DNA of 64,000 bases from Paraliobacillus zengyii (GCF_003268595.1 NZ_CP029797.1:3555501-3619500); one strand, 5' to 3'; numbered from the stretch's first letter, positions 35,032 through 44,407 are shown. The notes: generated by a model from the letters alone, not told the origin. Numbers and translations: made by a program.

Positions 35032-36837
35032 ATGAGCTTAAATCAAGTGTTGTTTTTACTATTGTTGGCCATCACTGGTTGTTTGCTTTATATTGCATAT
35101 CTCGCATGGAGAAAAAGAGAATCACCTGTTGCTGTCAGCTTATTTTTAGGTATGTGCTCAGGGGCTTGTTATTCATTTGGTTATGCTTTTGAAATAATTA
35201 GCTCAGACTTAAACCAAATACACTTTTGGCTTAAAGTGGAATATATCGGTATCTCTTTTGGAACACTTATTTGGTTTATCATGGTGTTGCAATTTACGAG
35301 TCATCATATGCTTCTGCAAAAGTGGATACTAGTAAAGCTCTCCATTATACCTATTCTTACATTTGTAAGTCATTATACGAATGAGTGGCATCATTTATTT
35401 TATAAAGATACTTGGCTTTATGAGTGGAATAGCTTTTCTCTAGTTTCCATAAAAATCGGCCCATTTTATATGCTTCACATCATATATTCTTTCGTACTTT
35501 TTATTGTCGGAATGTTATTTTTATTGCATATGTACCGAAAAGCTGCAAGCCATATGAAGAATCAAGTTTTAGTAATGATGATAGGCTCTTGTGGACCTTA
35601 TCTTATTTCCATTATATATTTAAGCGGTTTTATGGAAACACCTATCGACCTTTCTCCATTTGGACTTCTTTTTTCAGGTATTCTTATTATATGGGGAATC
35701 TATCATTTAAACATGATGAAATTGTTGCCACATGCATTAAATCAAGTTTTTAATTCAATGAAGGACGCAGTAATAATACTTGACCTAGATAATAACATCA
35801 CAAGCTTTAACTTCTCCGCTAGCCAAGTTTTTCAAGAGCTTGACAAGACAGTAATTGGACAATCTGCCACTACTATACTCTCCTACTATCCAGAACTACT
35901 TAAAACTATTACAGCTGGCGATTCCTTGCAAAGAAAAATAAAGTTAGCGAACGAAACAGGTTTTCACTATTATCATGTTTACATTTCACATGTTCGTAAT
36001 AAGAGACAGAAAATCGTTGGGAAAACACTCTGGTTAAATGACATAACAGCATTAGTACTTAATGAGGAAAAACTACTTGCTAGTTCAAAACAGTTAGAAG
36101 AACTGAATGCGTTTAAGGATAAGATGTTCACAATTGTTGCTCATGACATTCGTGATCCACTTTCATTACTGATGAATCTGATGGAGATCCTTAAAGATGA
36201 ATTACAAGAGTATCAAGACAAGCACGCTGAAATTGCCCGTGAAATGGAACAACAAATTCAAAATGCCTTTTCACTGGTAGAAAGCCTACTTGACTGGTTC
36301 CGAAGTCAAAAAGGTGGCATGTCATTTAATCCTGTATCATGGAATTTATCGCAAATTATTCGGAAGAATACAGATTTATTACACATTCAGAGTGATAGAA
36401 AACAAATTACGGTCATCTCAGAAATAGCTAATGATATGGTTGTTTATGCGGATAAAGAAATATTAGATCTACTTATCAGAAATATTCTTTCGAATGCTAT
36501 TAAATTCTCAGAATTTGAAGGGATTATCCTATTACGTGCAGATCAGGTAAAAGACAAAGTAATAATATCTATAAAAGACAGTGGTCAAGGGGTACCTCCA
36601 GATCAAGCGCTTAGATTACTACAAGATCAAGAAGGATATCTTGAATCTTTGAACGGAACCGCGGGAGAAAAAGGTATTGGTATTGGACTTACTTTATGTA
36701 GAGAATTTGCTCAAATAAATGGTGGGGAACTGTGGTTTGAAAGTGTCCCTAATCAAGGTAGTACTTTTTATTTCTCTACTCCTATTGGAATGAGCCCAGA
36801 CGCTGTAAAACAAGAAGAGGGAATGAGTACAAGATGA
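35032..36837 (+). CDS. Sensor histidine kinase with N-terminal 7TM domain and PAS
   Basis: 601 residues. The N-terminal 7TM sensor (about 1-225; HFWLKVEYIGISFGTLIWFIM; PIDLSPFGLLFSGILII) is of the HisKA_7TM type. It is followed by a PAS-like region (240-350), HisKA with phospho-His in TIVAHDIRDPLSLLMN, and HATPase with RNILSNAIKFS, IKDSGQGVP and GIGIGLTLCREFA. The stop overlaps the response-regulator start by 4 bp (ATGA). The SD AGGAGG can pair in a small hairpin (GAGGA/TCCTC). Signal unknown. Confidence 0.93.
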   Translation: MSLNQVLFLLLLAITGCLLYIAYLAWRKRESPVAVSLFLGMCSGACYSFGYAFEIISSDLNQIHFWLKVEYIGISFGTLIWFIMVLQFTSHHMLLQKWILVKLSIIPILTFVSHYTNEWHHLFYKDTWLYEWNSFSLVSIKIGPFYMLHIIYSFVLFIVGMLFLLHMYRKAASHMKNQVLVMMIGSCGPYLISIIYLSGFMETPIDLSPFGLLFSGILIIWGIYHLNMMKLLPHALNQVFNSMKDAVIILDLDNNITSFNFSASQVFQELDKTVIGQSATTILSYYPELLKTITAGDSLQRKIKLANETGFHYYHVYISHVRNKRQKIVGKTLWLNDITALVLNEEKLLASSKQLEELNAFKDKMFTIVAHDIRDPLSLLMNLMEILKDELQEYQDKHAEIAREMEQQIQNAFSLVESLLDWFRSQKGGMSFNPVSWNLSQIIRKNTDLLHIQSDRKQITVISEIANDMVVYADKEILDLLIRNILSNAIKFSEFEGIILLRADQVKDKVIISIKDSGQGVPPDQALRLLQDQEGYLESLNGTAGEKGIGIGLTLCREFAQINGGELWFESVPNQGSTFYFSTPIGMSPDAVKQEEGMSTR

Positions 36838-37439
36838 AAGTAGTAATTATTGACGACGAATTTGCTATGCACTTGATTATGAAACGCATGCTTGCGAAGA
36901 TTGATAACGTTGAAATCGTTGGAAGTTTTCAAGACACGACAATAGCCTTTTCCTATCTAAAGAACTGTAAAGTTGACTTAGTATTTATTGATATTAATAT
37001 GCATAAAGAAAATGGTCTTGATTTTGCCAAGCGTTTAAGAGAGAGCGGTTGGCGAACGAGGTTGGTCTTTGTGACATCGCACAAAGAATATGCCTTATCT
37101 GCTTTTGATGTGCATGCCTATGATTACATCGTCAAACCTCTTTCTCAAGAAAGACTTACCACTACAATTGAACGCTTTCGCTCTGATGAAAATACCACCG
37201 AAGTAACAGAATTGGTTACAAAAGGGCTAACACCTAAGCTTATTGAGTCGTTAACCAAAAGGGAATTGGAAATTATCAATCTTATGAGTAACGGACTAAC
37301 AAACAAAGAAATTGCTCTGACATATAAGTTGGCGGAAGGTACAGTCAAAAATCATATTGTTAATATTTTCGGGAAATTACAAGTGAAAAATAGAGTCCAA
37401 GCTATCACTGTTGCAAAGTCATTTAATCTAATTAAATAA
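36834..37439 (+). CDS. Response regulator, NarL/LuxR family
   Basis: 201 residues. Receiver domain with acidic pair IIDDEF, phospho-Asp in LVFIDINM (about 53), Thr in VFVTSHKEYAL and Lys in YIVKPLS. The C-terminal LuxR HTH has LTKRELEIINLMSNGLTNKEIALTY and GTVKNHIVNIFGKL. It is translationally coupled to the preceding kinase. The receiver (SAFDVHAYDYIVKP) resembles LytR-type receivers, an unusual mix with a LuxR output. Targets unknown; no dedicated neighbour. Confidence 0.93.
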   Translation: MKVVIIDDEFAMHLIMKRMLAKIDNVEIVGSFQDTTIAFSYLKNCKVDLVFIDINMHKENGLDFAKRLRESGWRTRLVFVTSHKEYALSAFDVHAYDYIVKPLSQERLTTTIERFRSDENTTEVTELVTKGLTPKLIESLTKRELEIINLMSNGLTNKEIALTYKLAEGTVKNHIVNIFGKLQVKNRVQAITVAKSFNLIK

Positions 37440-37546
37440 CGAAACTTTTAGGATGCTTTTTAAAATAAAAAGCTAATCTTAAATGTATGAATCATCTTGC
37501 AAGAGAAAACGTATAAATAAATTTTAAACAAGGAGGGATTCGTACT

Positions 37547-37678
37547 ATGGATGATACACATGAATTTGTTGAAAAATTGCACGATACACAACACAAAGCG
37601 GAGCAAATTGAAAAGCGACAAGGAAAGGCACACGCCGATCGTACATTACCTAGTAAACAACATAACACAAATAAATAA
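37547..37678 (+). CDS. Small hydrophilic protein, DUF4023-like
   Basis: 43 codons: MDDTHEFVEKLHDTQHKAEQ..., ending LPSKQHNTNK. A strong SD (AAGGAGGG) lies before the ATG. The pattern (M-x-x-T-x-E-F-V-E-K-L ... LP-K-x-H) recalls the very short DUF4023 proteins of bacilli. Function unknown, perhaps spore-associated given the sspH neighbour. Too short for confident family assignment, but the SD and composition support a real gene. Confidence 0.65.
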   Translation: MDDTHEFVEKLHDTQHKAEQIEKRQGKAHADRTLPSKQHNTNK

Positions 37679-37767
37679 CAGTCTATATCTACCAAGCAAA
37701 TGTTTAAATTAAATCGATAACGGTTAATGATAAAGTATAAGTTAATAAATTATCGGAGGCGATTTAG

Positions 37768-37956
37768 GTGAATCTTATGCGAGCAAAAGATATAAAAGAC
37801 AATCCTGTTATGAAAGATGTTGTTTATAATGGGAAGTATGTCTACATTCATGATGTTGATGATGAGTCACAAAAGGCCCTCATTAATTATACAAAAAAAT
37901 CCGAGACTGAGTTTGAAGTAGATGTAACAGAACTGAAAGAAGAAGAGCACCAGTAA
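37768..37956 (+). CDS. sspH: Small acid-soluble spore protein, H type
   Basis: 62 residues from GTG 37768, 7 nt after GGAGG. MNLMRAKDIKDN, then VVYNGKYVYIHDVDDESQKA and a C-terminal VDVTELKEEEH follow the SspH pattern (N-terminal RAKEI, YxGxxVYIxxVDE, EVxVxELxE). SspH is a minor spore-core protein made under sigma-G in the forespore. It marks the organism as an endospore former. Confidence 0.92.
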   Translation: MNLMRAKDIKDNPVMKDVVYNGKYVYIHDVDDESQKALINYTKKSETEFEVDVTELKEEEHQ

Positions 37957-37971
37957 ACCTTAAGTAATTAG

Positions 37972-38002
37972 GAGCATTCCCAAATTTGGGAATGCTCTAT
38001 TT
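37972..38002. terminator. Bidirectional terminator between sspH and the RsbR-type gene
   Basis: 26-bp palindrome GAGCATTCCC... / ...GGGAATGCTC (37972-37997), followed by TATTTTT. It touches the stop codon of the convergent gene. Confidence 0.88.
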
Positions 38003-38833
38003 TTGGGCGGTCTTCAAATGATTTACATGATCTATTGCCTGTTGAAGATTAGAGAAGGTTTGAATAGTTTTAAATTCTATTCCTAACCCTACAAGCTTTT
38101 GTGCTATTTCAGGGCGAATCCCACTTAATTCTGCCTCGATCCCAATTAACCTAAGTGCTGTGACAAACCGGATTATTTGCGAAGCTACCCATTCATCAAT
38201 AGCAGGGACACCAGATAAGTCAAAGATGATATACTTAACCTTTAATTCACTTCCTTGTGTCAACGCTGTCTCCATTAACTGTTTTGCTCGATCATTGTCA
38301 ATAGCACCAATCAAAGGAAAAAAACCAATACTTTCTGTAAGCTTCAACATCGGGGTAGACAATTCCCGTACTTTTGAATTAAATACTTTCGTTTTTTTCG
38401 TGTGCCCTTTTTTATATGCTAAACCTAATAATTGTCCAGCCTGCTCCACTGTAGTATGAAACGACGAAATAATCGCATAAAAATCATCAATTGTTAATTC
38501 ATAATAATTTGCCTCTTCTTTAATTAGAAGGTCAATTGCCTCTCTAGAAAAATATGCCTCTTCTATCACCTCTTCTATTGATAGCTGTTGCTCTAATAGC
38601 TCTCCAGAAATTGCACAACTCCAGTTTTGTAGTCGCACAAACAAATCATTCGTGTTAGACGTCACAGAATCGGCGTATATGATAAGTAGGGTTTCCCTAA
38701 AATCAATTAAATTCTTATGTGTATTATCTCTATCATTCAAAAGATGATACTGAAACCCAGCCAATTTAGCTTTATTCTTAATGATATTGGTCTTAATTTC
38801 CTTTTTCGCCTTTTCTAAAATTGGAATTCCCAT
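37997..38833 (-). CDS. RsbR-type stressosome protein (STAS)
   Basis: 278 residues from ATG 38833 (GAGGTG SD at 9 nt); a GTG 12 nt upstream has no separate SD. The N-terminal half (1-150) is a helical globin-like sensor as in RsbR paralogues. The C-terminal STAS domain (about 160-275) has VKYIIFDLSGVPAIDEWVA and AELSGIRPEIAQKLVGLG. The two phosphosites, Thr in RsbRA (DITGVP, LTGIRP), are both Ser here. Expected to join the ~1.8 MDa stressosome that releases RsbT to activate sigma-B; rsbS and rsbT are not here. Confidence 0.88.
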   Translation of the reverse strand: MGIPILEKAKKEIKTNIIKNKAKLAGFQYHLLNDRDNTHKNLIDFRETLLIIYADSVTSNTNDLFVRLQNWSCAISGELLEQQLSIEEVIEEAYFSREAIDLLIKEEANYYELTIDDFYAIISSFHTTVEQAGQLLGLAYKKGHTKKTKVFNSKVRELSTPMLKLTESIGFFPLIGAIDNDRAKQLMETALTQGSELKVKYIIFDLSGVPAIDEWVASQIIRFVTALRLIGIEAELSGIRPEIAQKLVGLGIEFKTIQTFSNLQQAIDHVNHLKTAQK

Positions 38834-38860
38834 GGTTTCAATCACCTCATAATCGGGTAT

Positions 38861-38892
38861 TTACTATCTAACTAATACACCTATGATAGTAA
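38861..38892. promoter_or_regulatory. Inverted repeat between the RsbR-type and HxlR genes
   Basis: Perfect 8-bp arms TTACTATC (38861-38868) and GATAGTAA (38885-38892). Near the HxlR start there is also TAGTTAC repeated directly (TAGTTACTAGATAGTTAC). Possible HxlR autoregulation sites; function inferred from position only. Confidence 0.35.
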
Positions 38893-38967
38893 TAGAATAA
38901 GATATTATTCAAGTAGGCACTTTTTGGTGTAATAGTTACTAGATAGTTACCTATGGAGTGTGAAAAA

Positions 38968-39297
38968 ATGGATAAAACATATGAACATCCAATTGAAGTA
39001 ACCTTAAATGTTGTTTGTGGAAAATGGAAAGCGCTAATTCTTTGTCATTTACTTGATAGAACAATGCGCTTCGGAGAATTACAAAAAAAGATTCCAAAAA
39101 TAAGCAAGAAAATGTTAGCACAACAGCTTCGCGAGTTGGAAAAAGAACAGCTCATTGAGCGCGAGATCTTCCCTGAAGTTCCACCAAAAGTTGAATATAC
39201 ACTAACTAAGTACGGAAGAGATCTTGAGGAAACACTATATTTTATGACCGAATGGGGTAAAGAGCATCGGGACAAATTTGAAAAAAGCGGAGCTTAA
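38968..39297 (+). CDS. HxlR-family transcriptional regulator
   Basis: 109 residues from ATG 38968, as GGAGTG lies 6 nt before it. Typical HxlR winged HTH: HPIEVTLNVVCGKWKALILCHL, MRFGELQKKIPKISKKMLAQQL, then RELEKEQLIEREIFPEVPPKVEYTLT. HxlR regulators often respond to reactive electrophiles and control nearby oxidoreductases. The convergent YfmJ-type reductase is a possible target, but its promoter is not shared. Confidence 0.93.
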   Translation: MDKTYEHPIEVTLNVVCGKWKALILCHLLDRTMRFGELQKKIPKISKKMLAQQLRELEKEQLIEREIFPEVPPKVEYTLTKYGRDLEETLYFMTEWGKEHRDKFEKSGA

Positions 39298-39306
39298 GAA
39301 CAAATA

Positions 39307-39352
39307 AAAGGACTACACATGTCAAAATCTCTTGACGTCTGTGTAGTCCTTT
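39307..39352. terminator. Bidirectional terminator between hxlR-like and yfmJ-like genes
   Basis: Stem AAAGGACTACACA (39307-39319) / TGTGTAGTCCTTT (39340-39352) with an inner GTCAA/TTGAC pairing. Confidence 0.88.
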
Positions 39353-39371
39353 AAAATTTGCCGTAATTTAC

Positions 39372-40394
39372 TTATTTATTATACTGTTGATCAGCCACTT
39401 TCACAAGTTGCTTGCCAATATTATTTCCCTTAAAGAGATCAAGAAAAGCATCAGGAATATTCTCAAATCCCTCTTTAATTGTTTCGCGGTATGTTAACTT
39501 TCCTTCTTTAAACCATTGGGCTAATTGCATCGTTCCTTCATTAAAACGACTGGAGTAGTCACCTAAGGTAAAACCTTTCATTAGCGCACTTTTCTTAACA
39601 AGTTTTGTTTGAACACGAGGTCCGATGTCTAATGTTTCTAAATTATAAGAAGAGATTGCTCCACAAATTGGGATACGGGCATGTTTATTTATTTGCGTTA
39701 AAACTGCGTCAGAGATTTCCCCACCTACATTATCAAAGTAAACATCAACACCATTAGGACAAGCTTCTTTTAATGCTTCTTCCATGTTAGCTGTTGTTCG
39801 ATAATTTATCGTTGCATCAAAGTTGAATTCTTCTTTTAATAGTTTGGTCTTCTTATCTGAACCAGCTATACCAACTACATGTGCACCTTTTATTTTTGCG
39901 ATTTGGCCAACTATTGATCCTACTGCTCCTGCCGCTCCAGAAATAACAACTGTCTCTCCTGCTTTTGGATCACCTATATCAAGCAAACCAAAATAAGCAG
40001 TTAAACCAGTCATTCCTAATATACCTAAGTGTGTTGATATAGGAGCAAGTGATGGGTCAATTTTTCTTATTTCATTTTCATTTGCAATATAGGACGTTTG
40101 CCAGCCATATGATCCAATAACAATATCTCCCTGCTTAAAGTTAGCTGACTTTGATTCCACTACTTCCCCAATTGAGCCTCCCTCTATTACACCATTAACT
40201 TTAAACGGTTCAATATAAGACGCTACATCTTGCATTCTTCCTCTCATATATGGATCAACGGAAACATATATCGTACGGACCAGTACTTCTTCAGCCTCTA
40301 GTTCTTTCAGGTCTGTTTCAATAAATTTAAATGTATCATTATCTGGCATTCCTTGAGGTCTTTTTGCTAAAACGATTTGTTTATTTTTTATCAT
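39372..40394 (-). CDS. NADP-dependent oxidoreductase, YfmJ/CurA type (MDR superfamily)
   Basis: 340 residues from ATG 40394 (AAGGGAG SD). Zinc-free medium-chain reductase: RPQGMPDNDTFKF at the N-terminus, YVSVDPYMRGRMQD, LGMTGLTAYFGLLDIG, nucleotide motif ISGAAGAVGSIVGQIAKIKGA, VDVYFDNVGGEISDAVL and ENIPDAFLDLFKGNNIGKQLVKV. It aligns by eye along the whole length with Bacillus YfmJ. It reduces alpha,beta-unsaturated carbonyls with NADPH; the natural substrate is unknown. Confidence 0.93.
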   Translation of the reverse strand: MIKNKQIVLAKRPQGMPDNDTFKFIETDLKELEAEEVLVRTIYVSVDPYMRGRMQDVASYIEPFKVNGVIEGGSIGEVVESKSANFKQGDIVIGSYGWQTSYIANENEIRKIDPSLAPISTHLGILGMTGLTAYFGLLDIGDPKAGETVVISGAAGAVGSIVGQIAKIKGAHVVGIAGSDKKTKLLKEEFNFDATINYRTTANMEEALKEACPNGVDVYFDNVGGEISDAVLTQINKHARIPICGAISSYNLETLDIGPRVQTKLVKKSALMKGFTLGDYSSRFNEGTMQLAQWFKEGKLTYRETIKEGFENIPDAFLDLFKGNNIGKQLVKVADQQYNK

Positions 40395-40482
40395 ATAAAC
40401 GTCTCCCTTATTCATTACTATGGGTTATTTTAACAGAATATTGCTCTTTATACATTTATTTTGATTTGAACGTAACGTATTG

Positions 40483-40529
40483 AAAAGGCTATGTAGCGTC
40501 AACAACTCTTTGACACTACATAGCCTTTT
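40483..40529 (-). terminator. Terminator of the phnA-like gene
   Basis: Perfect stem AAAAGGCTATGTAG (40483-40496) / CTACATAGCCTTTT (40516-40529). Confidence 0.88.
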
Positions 40530-40534
40530 AGGTT

Positions 40535-40885
40535 TTAAAGTTTTTTAACAAATTTTGATTTTACTAACATTGCTCCAAAACCATCAATTTTACAATCAAT
40601 ATCATGTCCATCTTCTCCATCAGCAACTAAACGAATGTTTTTAATTTTTGTTCCCATTTTTAAAGGATTTGAGCTTCCTTTTACTTTAAGATCTTTAATT
40701 ACTGTTACAGAATCTCCATTGCTTAGCACATGACCATTCGAGTCTCTGTATACTTTTTCATCTTCACTGTTTTCATTTTCAGAATCCAAAGTCCACTCAT
40801 GTGCACATACAGGACATACTAGTAGACTTCCATCTTCGTATGTATATTCTGAATTACATTCGGGGCAATTTGGTAACTCTACCAT
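40535..40885 (-). CDS. PhnA-family (YjdM) zinc-ribbon protein
   Basis: 116 residues. N-terminal zinc ribbon with [25 protein letters not shown] (two CxxC pairs) and a C-terminal PhnA beta domain ([51 protein letters not shown]). SD GGAGAAA. Despite the historic name this family does not itself cleave phosphonates, and its role is unknown. Monocistronic. Confidence 0.93.
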   Translation of the reverse strand: MVELPNCPECNSEYTYEDGSLLVCPVCAHEWTLDSENENSEDEKVYRDSNGHVLSNGDSVTVIKDLKVKGSSNPLKMGTKIKNIRLVADGEDGHDIDCKIDGFGAMLVKSKFVKKL

Positions 40886-40991
40886 ACTATCATTTCTCCA
40901 ATCATTATTAATTTTACCAACATAAACTACTATTCTCTAGTAGTATCATTTATATAGTATACGATAAAAAAATTATTTAAACTATGTACCA

Positions 40992-41036
40992 GTGAAATTG
41001 GGGCATAGAGTTTCTCGACCCCATCCCCATTTTCAC
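40992..41036 (-). terminator. Hairpin after selO
   Basis: GTGAAATTGGGG (40992-41003) pairs with CCCCATTTTCAC (41025-41036), 11 of 12 positions. No U tract, so terminator function is uncertain. Confidence 0.4.
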
Positions 41037-41040
41037 TCTA

Positions 41041-42510
41041 TCACGTGCCACAAAAAGTCTGGTAGTAACGATCTGTTCTAGCTGGTACAAAAGCATATAC
41101 TTCCTGGTCTGTAGTGTGTGCATATGGCTTTTTAAGAACGGCAAGAAGTTGCTCCATTACACTATAATCGTTATTTTTCACCGCAGCTTCTAGCGCCTCT
41201 TCCACTCGATGATTTCGAGGTATAACTGCAGGATTACTCTTTTTCATTAAATTGTGTATAACATCTTTTGATTCTCGTTGAATATCCAATCGTGCGTGCC
41301 ATCTTTCTTTCCATTTCGCAAACGCTGGGGTTTCAAATAGGACTTCATCTTCATAATTATCAAATGTTAGTGCACGAAAAGTATTGGTATAATCAGCATC
41401 ATGCTCCTCCATCATACGTAGGAGATCTACAATAAGCGCTTCATCCTCATCCTCTTCTTTAACTATCCCTATTTTCGCTCTCATTCCTTGTAACCAATTT
41501 GAACGATAATGCTCCTCATACTTTAACAATTCATCTTGTGCTATCTTCACCGCTTCTTCTTGATTTTCATGCAACAGAGGTACTAGTGTTTCTGCAAATC
41601 GTGCAAGATTCCAGCCTCCAATAGGTGGTTGATTTCCATAGGCGTAACGACCTTGTCTATCGATAGAACTAAATACCGTTTTCGGGTTATAAACATTCAT
41701 AAATGCACATGGACCATAATCTATTGTTTCCCCACAAATAGCCATATTGTCGGTATTCATTACACCATGGATAAAGCCAACTAGCTGCCATTTTGCAATT
41801 AGTGCTGCCTGACGCTTGATCACTTCTTTTAGCAAAGATAGGTAGCGATGTTCACTTCTTTCTACCTCTGGAAAATGCCGTTCTAGCGTGTAATCAGCTA
41901 ATGCCTGTAAATCGTCATCTTCACCCCATTTTAACGCATATTCAAACGTTCCTACTCGCAGATGACTAGCAGCCACACGAGTCATAATCGCACCAGGTAG
42001 ATCCGTTTCACGAATAACTTGCTCTCCTGTTGTCACAACAGCGAGACTCCGGGTAGTAGGAATTCCTAACGCATGCATAGCCTCACTAATAATGTACTCT
42101 CGTAACATAGGACCAAGTGTTGCTCTACCATCACCACCTCGTGAATAAGGTGTTCTACCTGAGCCTTTTAATTGAATATCAAATCGTTTTCCTTGAGGAG
42201 TTATCTGCTCGCCATGTAGTATGGCTCTTCCATCACCCAACATTGTGAAATTCCCAAATTGATGTCCAGCATATGCTTGGGCAAGAGGTAATCCTCCATC
42301 AACAGTCTGATTACCTGCGAGCACTTCCACACCAACTTCAGCTTTTAATGCCTCACTATTTAAACCTAAAGATTCGGCTAATGAATCATTTAGAATAACC
42401 AATTTAGGTGCACGAACTGGGTTTGGAGTAATCTTTGAAAAAAACAGATCAGGAAGCGTAGCATATGTGTTTTCTAAATTCCAACCAGTTTCTTTTACAC
42501 TTTTTGTCAT
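41041..42510 (-). CDS. selO: SelO/YdiU-family protein adenylyltransferase (pseudokinase fold)
   Basis: 489 residues, normal length. [64 protein letters not shown] and [28 protein letters not shown] are SelO hallmarks; the last includes the metal-binding Asn and Asp. SelO transfers AMP to Ser/Thr/Tyr of target proteins in redox stress. The C-terminus ends YYQTFCGT: the penultimate region carries Cys where some homologues have selenocysteine. SD AGAGGG. Confidence 0.94.
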   Translation of the reverse strand: MTKSVKETGWNLENTYATLPDLFFSKITPNPVRAPKLVILNDSLAESLGLNSEALKAEVGVEVLAGNQTVDGGLPLAQAYAGHQFGNFTMLGDGRAILHGEQITPQGKRFDIQLKGSGRTPYSRGGDGRATLGPMLREYIISEAMHALGIPTTRSLAVVTTGEQVIRETDLPGAIMTRVAASHLRVGTFEYALKWGEDDDLQALADYTLERHFPEVERSEHRYLSLLKEVIKRQAALIAKWQLVGFIHGVMNTDNMAICGETIDYGPCAFMNVYNPKTVFSSIDRQGRYAYGNQPPIGGWNLARFAETLVPLLHENQEEAVKIAQDELLKYEEHYRSNWLQGMRAKIGIVKEEDEDEALIVDLLRMMEEHDADYTNTFRALTFDNYEDEVLFETPAFAKWKERWHARLDIQRESKDVIHNLMKKSNPAVIPRNHRVEEALEAAVKNNDYSVMEQLLAVLKKPYAHTTDQEVYAFVPARTDRYYQTFCGT

Positions 42511-42939
42511 TATATCCCTCTTTTCGTAAACTTTATTGTTAGTTGAACTGCCCTATTAGTTGTAATTAGCCCTTAAAGTTAAATAACTACAAACAGCTAG
42601 ATATTTTATTGGCGTAGTAAGTGGGAAGTTTGTTTCAAAGCCGCTTTTTATATCTTTTTCTGGATTTGAATTTACTTCTTTTAGTGTATACCATAGCTAA
42701 TTTAATATCCATTTATGAAAAGAGCTAAAAAAGGAAAATTCACATCAAAAAAACATCCATTAACTTCCTTTTATCCTTGGTTTCCTATACTATATAACTA
42801 AGCGATCTATAAATATAGTTTCTACTTTTTGATTAAATATTCTCATTACCATGTGTCAGTTATAGAAATTATACTTCAAAGTACGTTCTCTAATATAACA
42901 GTGGTGAAATGGAATCAAAAACTTTTAAACTGTTCTAAA

Positions 42940-43309
42940 TTACTCAACTTTCGCACTGTAAAACAGGCACTTAAGTCTTGGTACAACAAGAAAGTCTCAC
43001 AATCTAAAATAGGAGTTGACTTCACACTTCTTTGGTAATCATCAGTCCGTTTGACCTGACGCACTTGAGAGAAAATCTGTCGTAAATATTTTACAACTTT
43101 AGATACGCTACGGTAGCAAATGGTCTCCCTTTTTGTGGGATTGCGATTACTCATCCCATCGAAAACATTTGCCCGCGGAAAGCGACTGCCTGAAGCGGAA
43201 ATCAACATGGCAGTTACGACAGAGTCTATGTTTATTCAGTATTAAACACACTTCAAACTCATAAAAGCAAACAATTAGCACTTATTTTTTAAGTGAGAAA
43301 GTTGAGTAA
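42940..43309. mobile_element. Possible MITE-like element or IS remnant with inverted ends
   Basis: TTACTCAACTTTCGCACT (42940-42957) and AGTGAGAAAGTTGAGTAA (43292-43309) are inverted repeats matching at 17 of 18 positions and bound about 370 bp. There is no intact transposase and no clear target duplication. The dispersed repeat copy 2 lies within. Size and ends fit a non-autonomous element or a deleted IS. Confidence 0.45.
43171..43190 (-). repeat. Dispersed intergenic repeat, copy 2
   Basis: GCCCGCGGAAAGCGACTGCC is the reverse complement of the 3683-3702 element with two mismatches. GC-rich island in AT-rich DNA. Confidence 0.65.
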
Positions 43310-43450
43310 ATTATATTCTTATTTCGGTATTGGATAACCACTATGAAATAAAGTTGGTGTATATAAAGTTCTAGGTATATTTTTATAATTAACCTTATCA
43401 ATACCTTTAGTTATTTTAATACATGAAACTGGACATGCGATATTCATTAA

Positions 43451-43654
43451 ATTATTCAATGGTACTTTGTACACTTTGATTATCTCCCGGTTAGAGGATT
43501 TATTTTTTACTCATACATTACAGCTTTCTATACCGCTATCTCACAGTATTATAAAGATGGCTTTTTTAGTGACGGAAGAGCAATTATAGACTTATTAGGA
43601 AGGAAGAAAAAAATCAATCAAAAAGATGATTCTTACCAAATATCCATCCAATAA
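43451..43654 (+). pseudogene. Possible gene remnant (C-terminal fragment)
   Basis: 67 open codons after a TAA, with no start codon or SD. The translation (DYLPVRGFIFYSYITAF, then YYKDGFFSDGRAIIDLLG, then a basic tail and stop) has protein-like composition. It could be the tail of a decayed gene in the degenerate region. Family not recognised. Confidence 0.3.
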
Positions 43655-43693
43655 ATTCGATTATATTCTCACTACGAAAAGGAGATAATTTTT

Positions 43694-44386
43694 ATGGTAG
43701 AACCAAGATACCCTTTAGAATTAATAGAAGGCGTTAAAAAGACGATTAATAGTAAGAAGTATTCGTATTCTGAACTTGACGTAGTACAACAAATTGAACA
43801 AATGACAAAGATAGAGTTAATGGATAATTATTTAGCTTCTCTGGGACCTGAGCTTACTAGCACGGCGATTTGTTGGATTGTTAAACAAGTTTTTGGATTC
43901 GATTTAGAGAAAATTCCATTACACGAGGATAAGCAAGAGCAAATTACTATTGCTAGAGATTTAATAGATTCTAAACTAAATTCTTGCGGAAGCAATGTTT
44001 CAGGTGATGAAATTCGAACAATCATAAATGACTTCTTTGGTGTTAACTTAAATGCGATAAACGCATTAGAAGATGCTCGATTATCCTTATACTCAAAAGG
44101 ACAGTGGGTTATTAAAAATGAGAACGATTTATTTGTTGTTTATACTGGAACGGGTGATGTAGATGTAAAGGTTTACCCAACAGCATACTTTACGCAAAAA
44201 ACTGGTTTAGAGCAAATCCCCGATAAATTACAACATGCATTAAAAGGTATTGGCTTTCATTACAACGAAGATATCAATGCTTATTATTTCTTAAGTCCTA
44301 CAAACGAACCGGTTGATGGTGCATTTAAAGGACAAACTATTGGAGCAATTATTAATGAAATCAAAAGCTCCTACTCGCATATATAG
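43694..44386 (+). CDS. Hypothetical protein, family unknown
   Basis: 230 residues with a good SD (AAAAGGAG) 8 nt before ATG. No signal peptide, TM helix or cysteine cluster. The N-terminal 120 residues look helical, with two similar stretches: LGPELTSTAICWIVKQVFGFDLEKI and CGSNVSGDEIRTIINDFFGVNLNAI. These suggest an internal duplication. The C-terminal part is beta-rich (DLFVVYTGTGDVDVKVYP). It stands alone between decayed DNA and the tandem array, with its own terminator. I do not recognise it. Confidence 0.75.
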   Translation: MVEPRYPLELIEGVKKTINSKKYSYSELDVVQQIEQMTKIELMDNYLASLGPELTSTAICWIVKQVFGFDLEKIPLHEDKQEQITIARDLIDSKLNSCGSNVSGDEIRTIINDFFGVNLNAINALEDARLSLYSKGQWVIKNENDLFVVYTGTGDVDVKVYPTAYFTQKTGLEQIPDKLQHALKGIGFHYNEDINAYYFLSPTNEPVDGAFKGQTIGAIINEIKSSYSHI

Positions 44387-44407
44387 ATTTCTAACCTACT
44401 ATTAAAT

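Larger units (their letters stand above)
42511..43450. other. 940-bp region without an intact gene
   Basis: AT-rich at both ends. Holds the 18-bp inverted repeats 42940-42957 / 43292-43309 and one copy of the dispersed GC-rich repeat. Short frames here have no SD, and I regard them as chance. Confidence 0.5.

Noticed and set aside
36834..37439. Quorum-sensing LuxR or LytTR regulator
   Set aside because: The N-terminal domain is a phospho-receiver and the output is a NarL-type HTH; there is no autoinducer-binding domain and no LytTR domain.
42829..43208. Two overlapping short ORFs on opposite strands in the degenerate region
   Set aside because: No SD, odd composition, and they run across the inverted repeat and the dispersed repeat, so chance frames are the simplest explanation.
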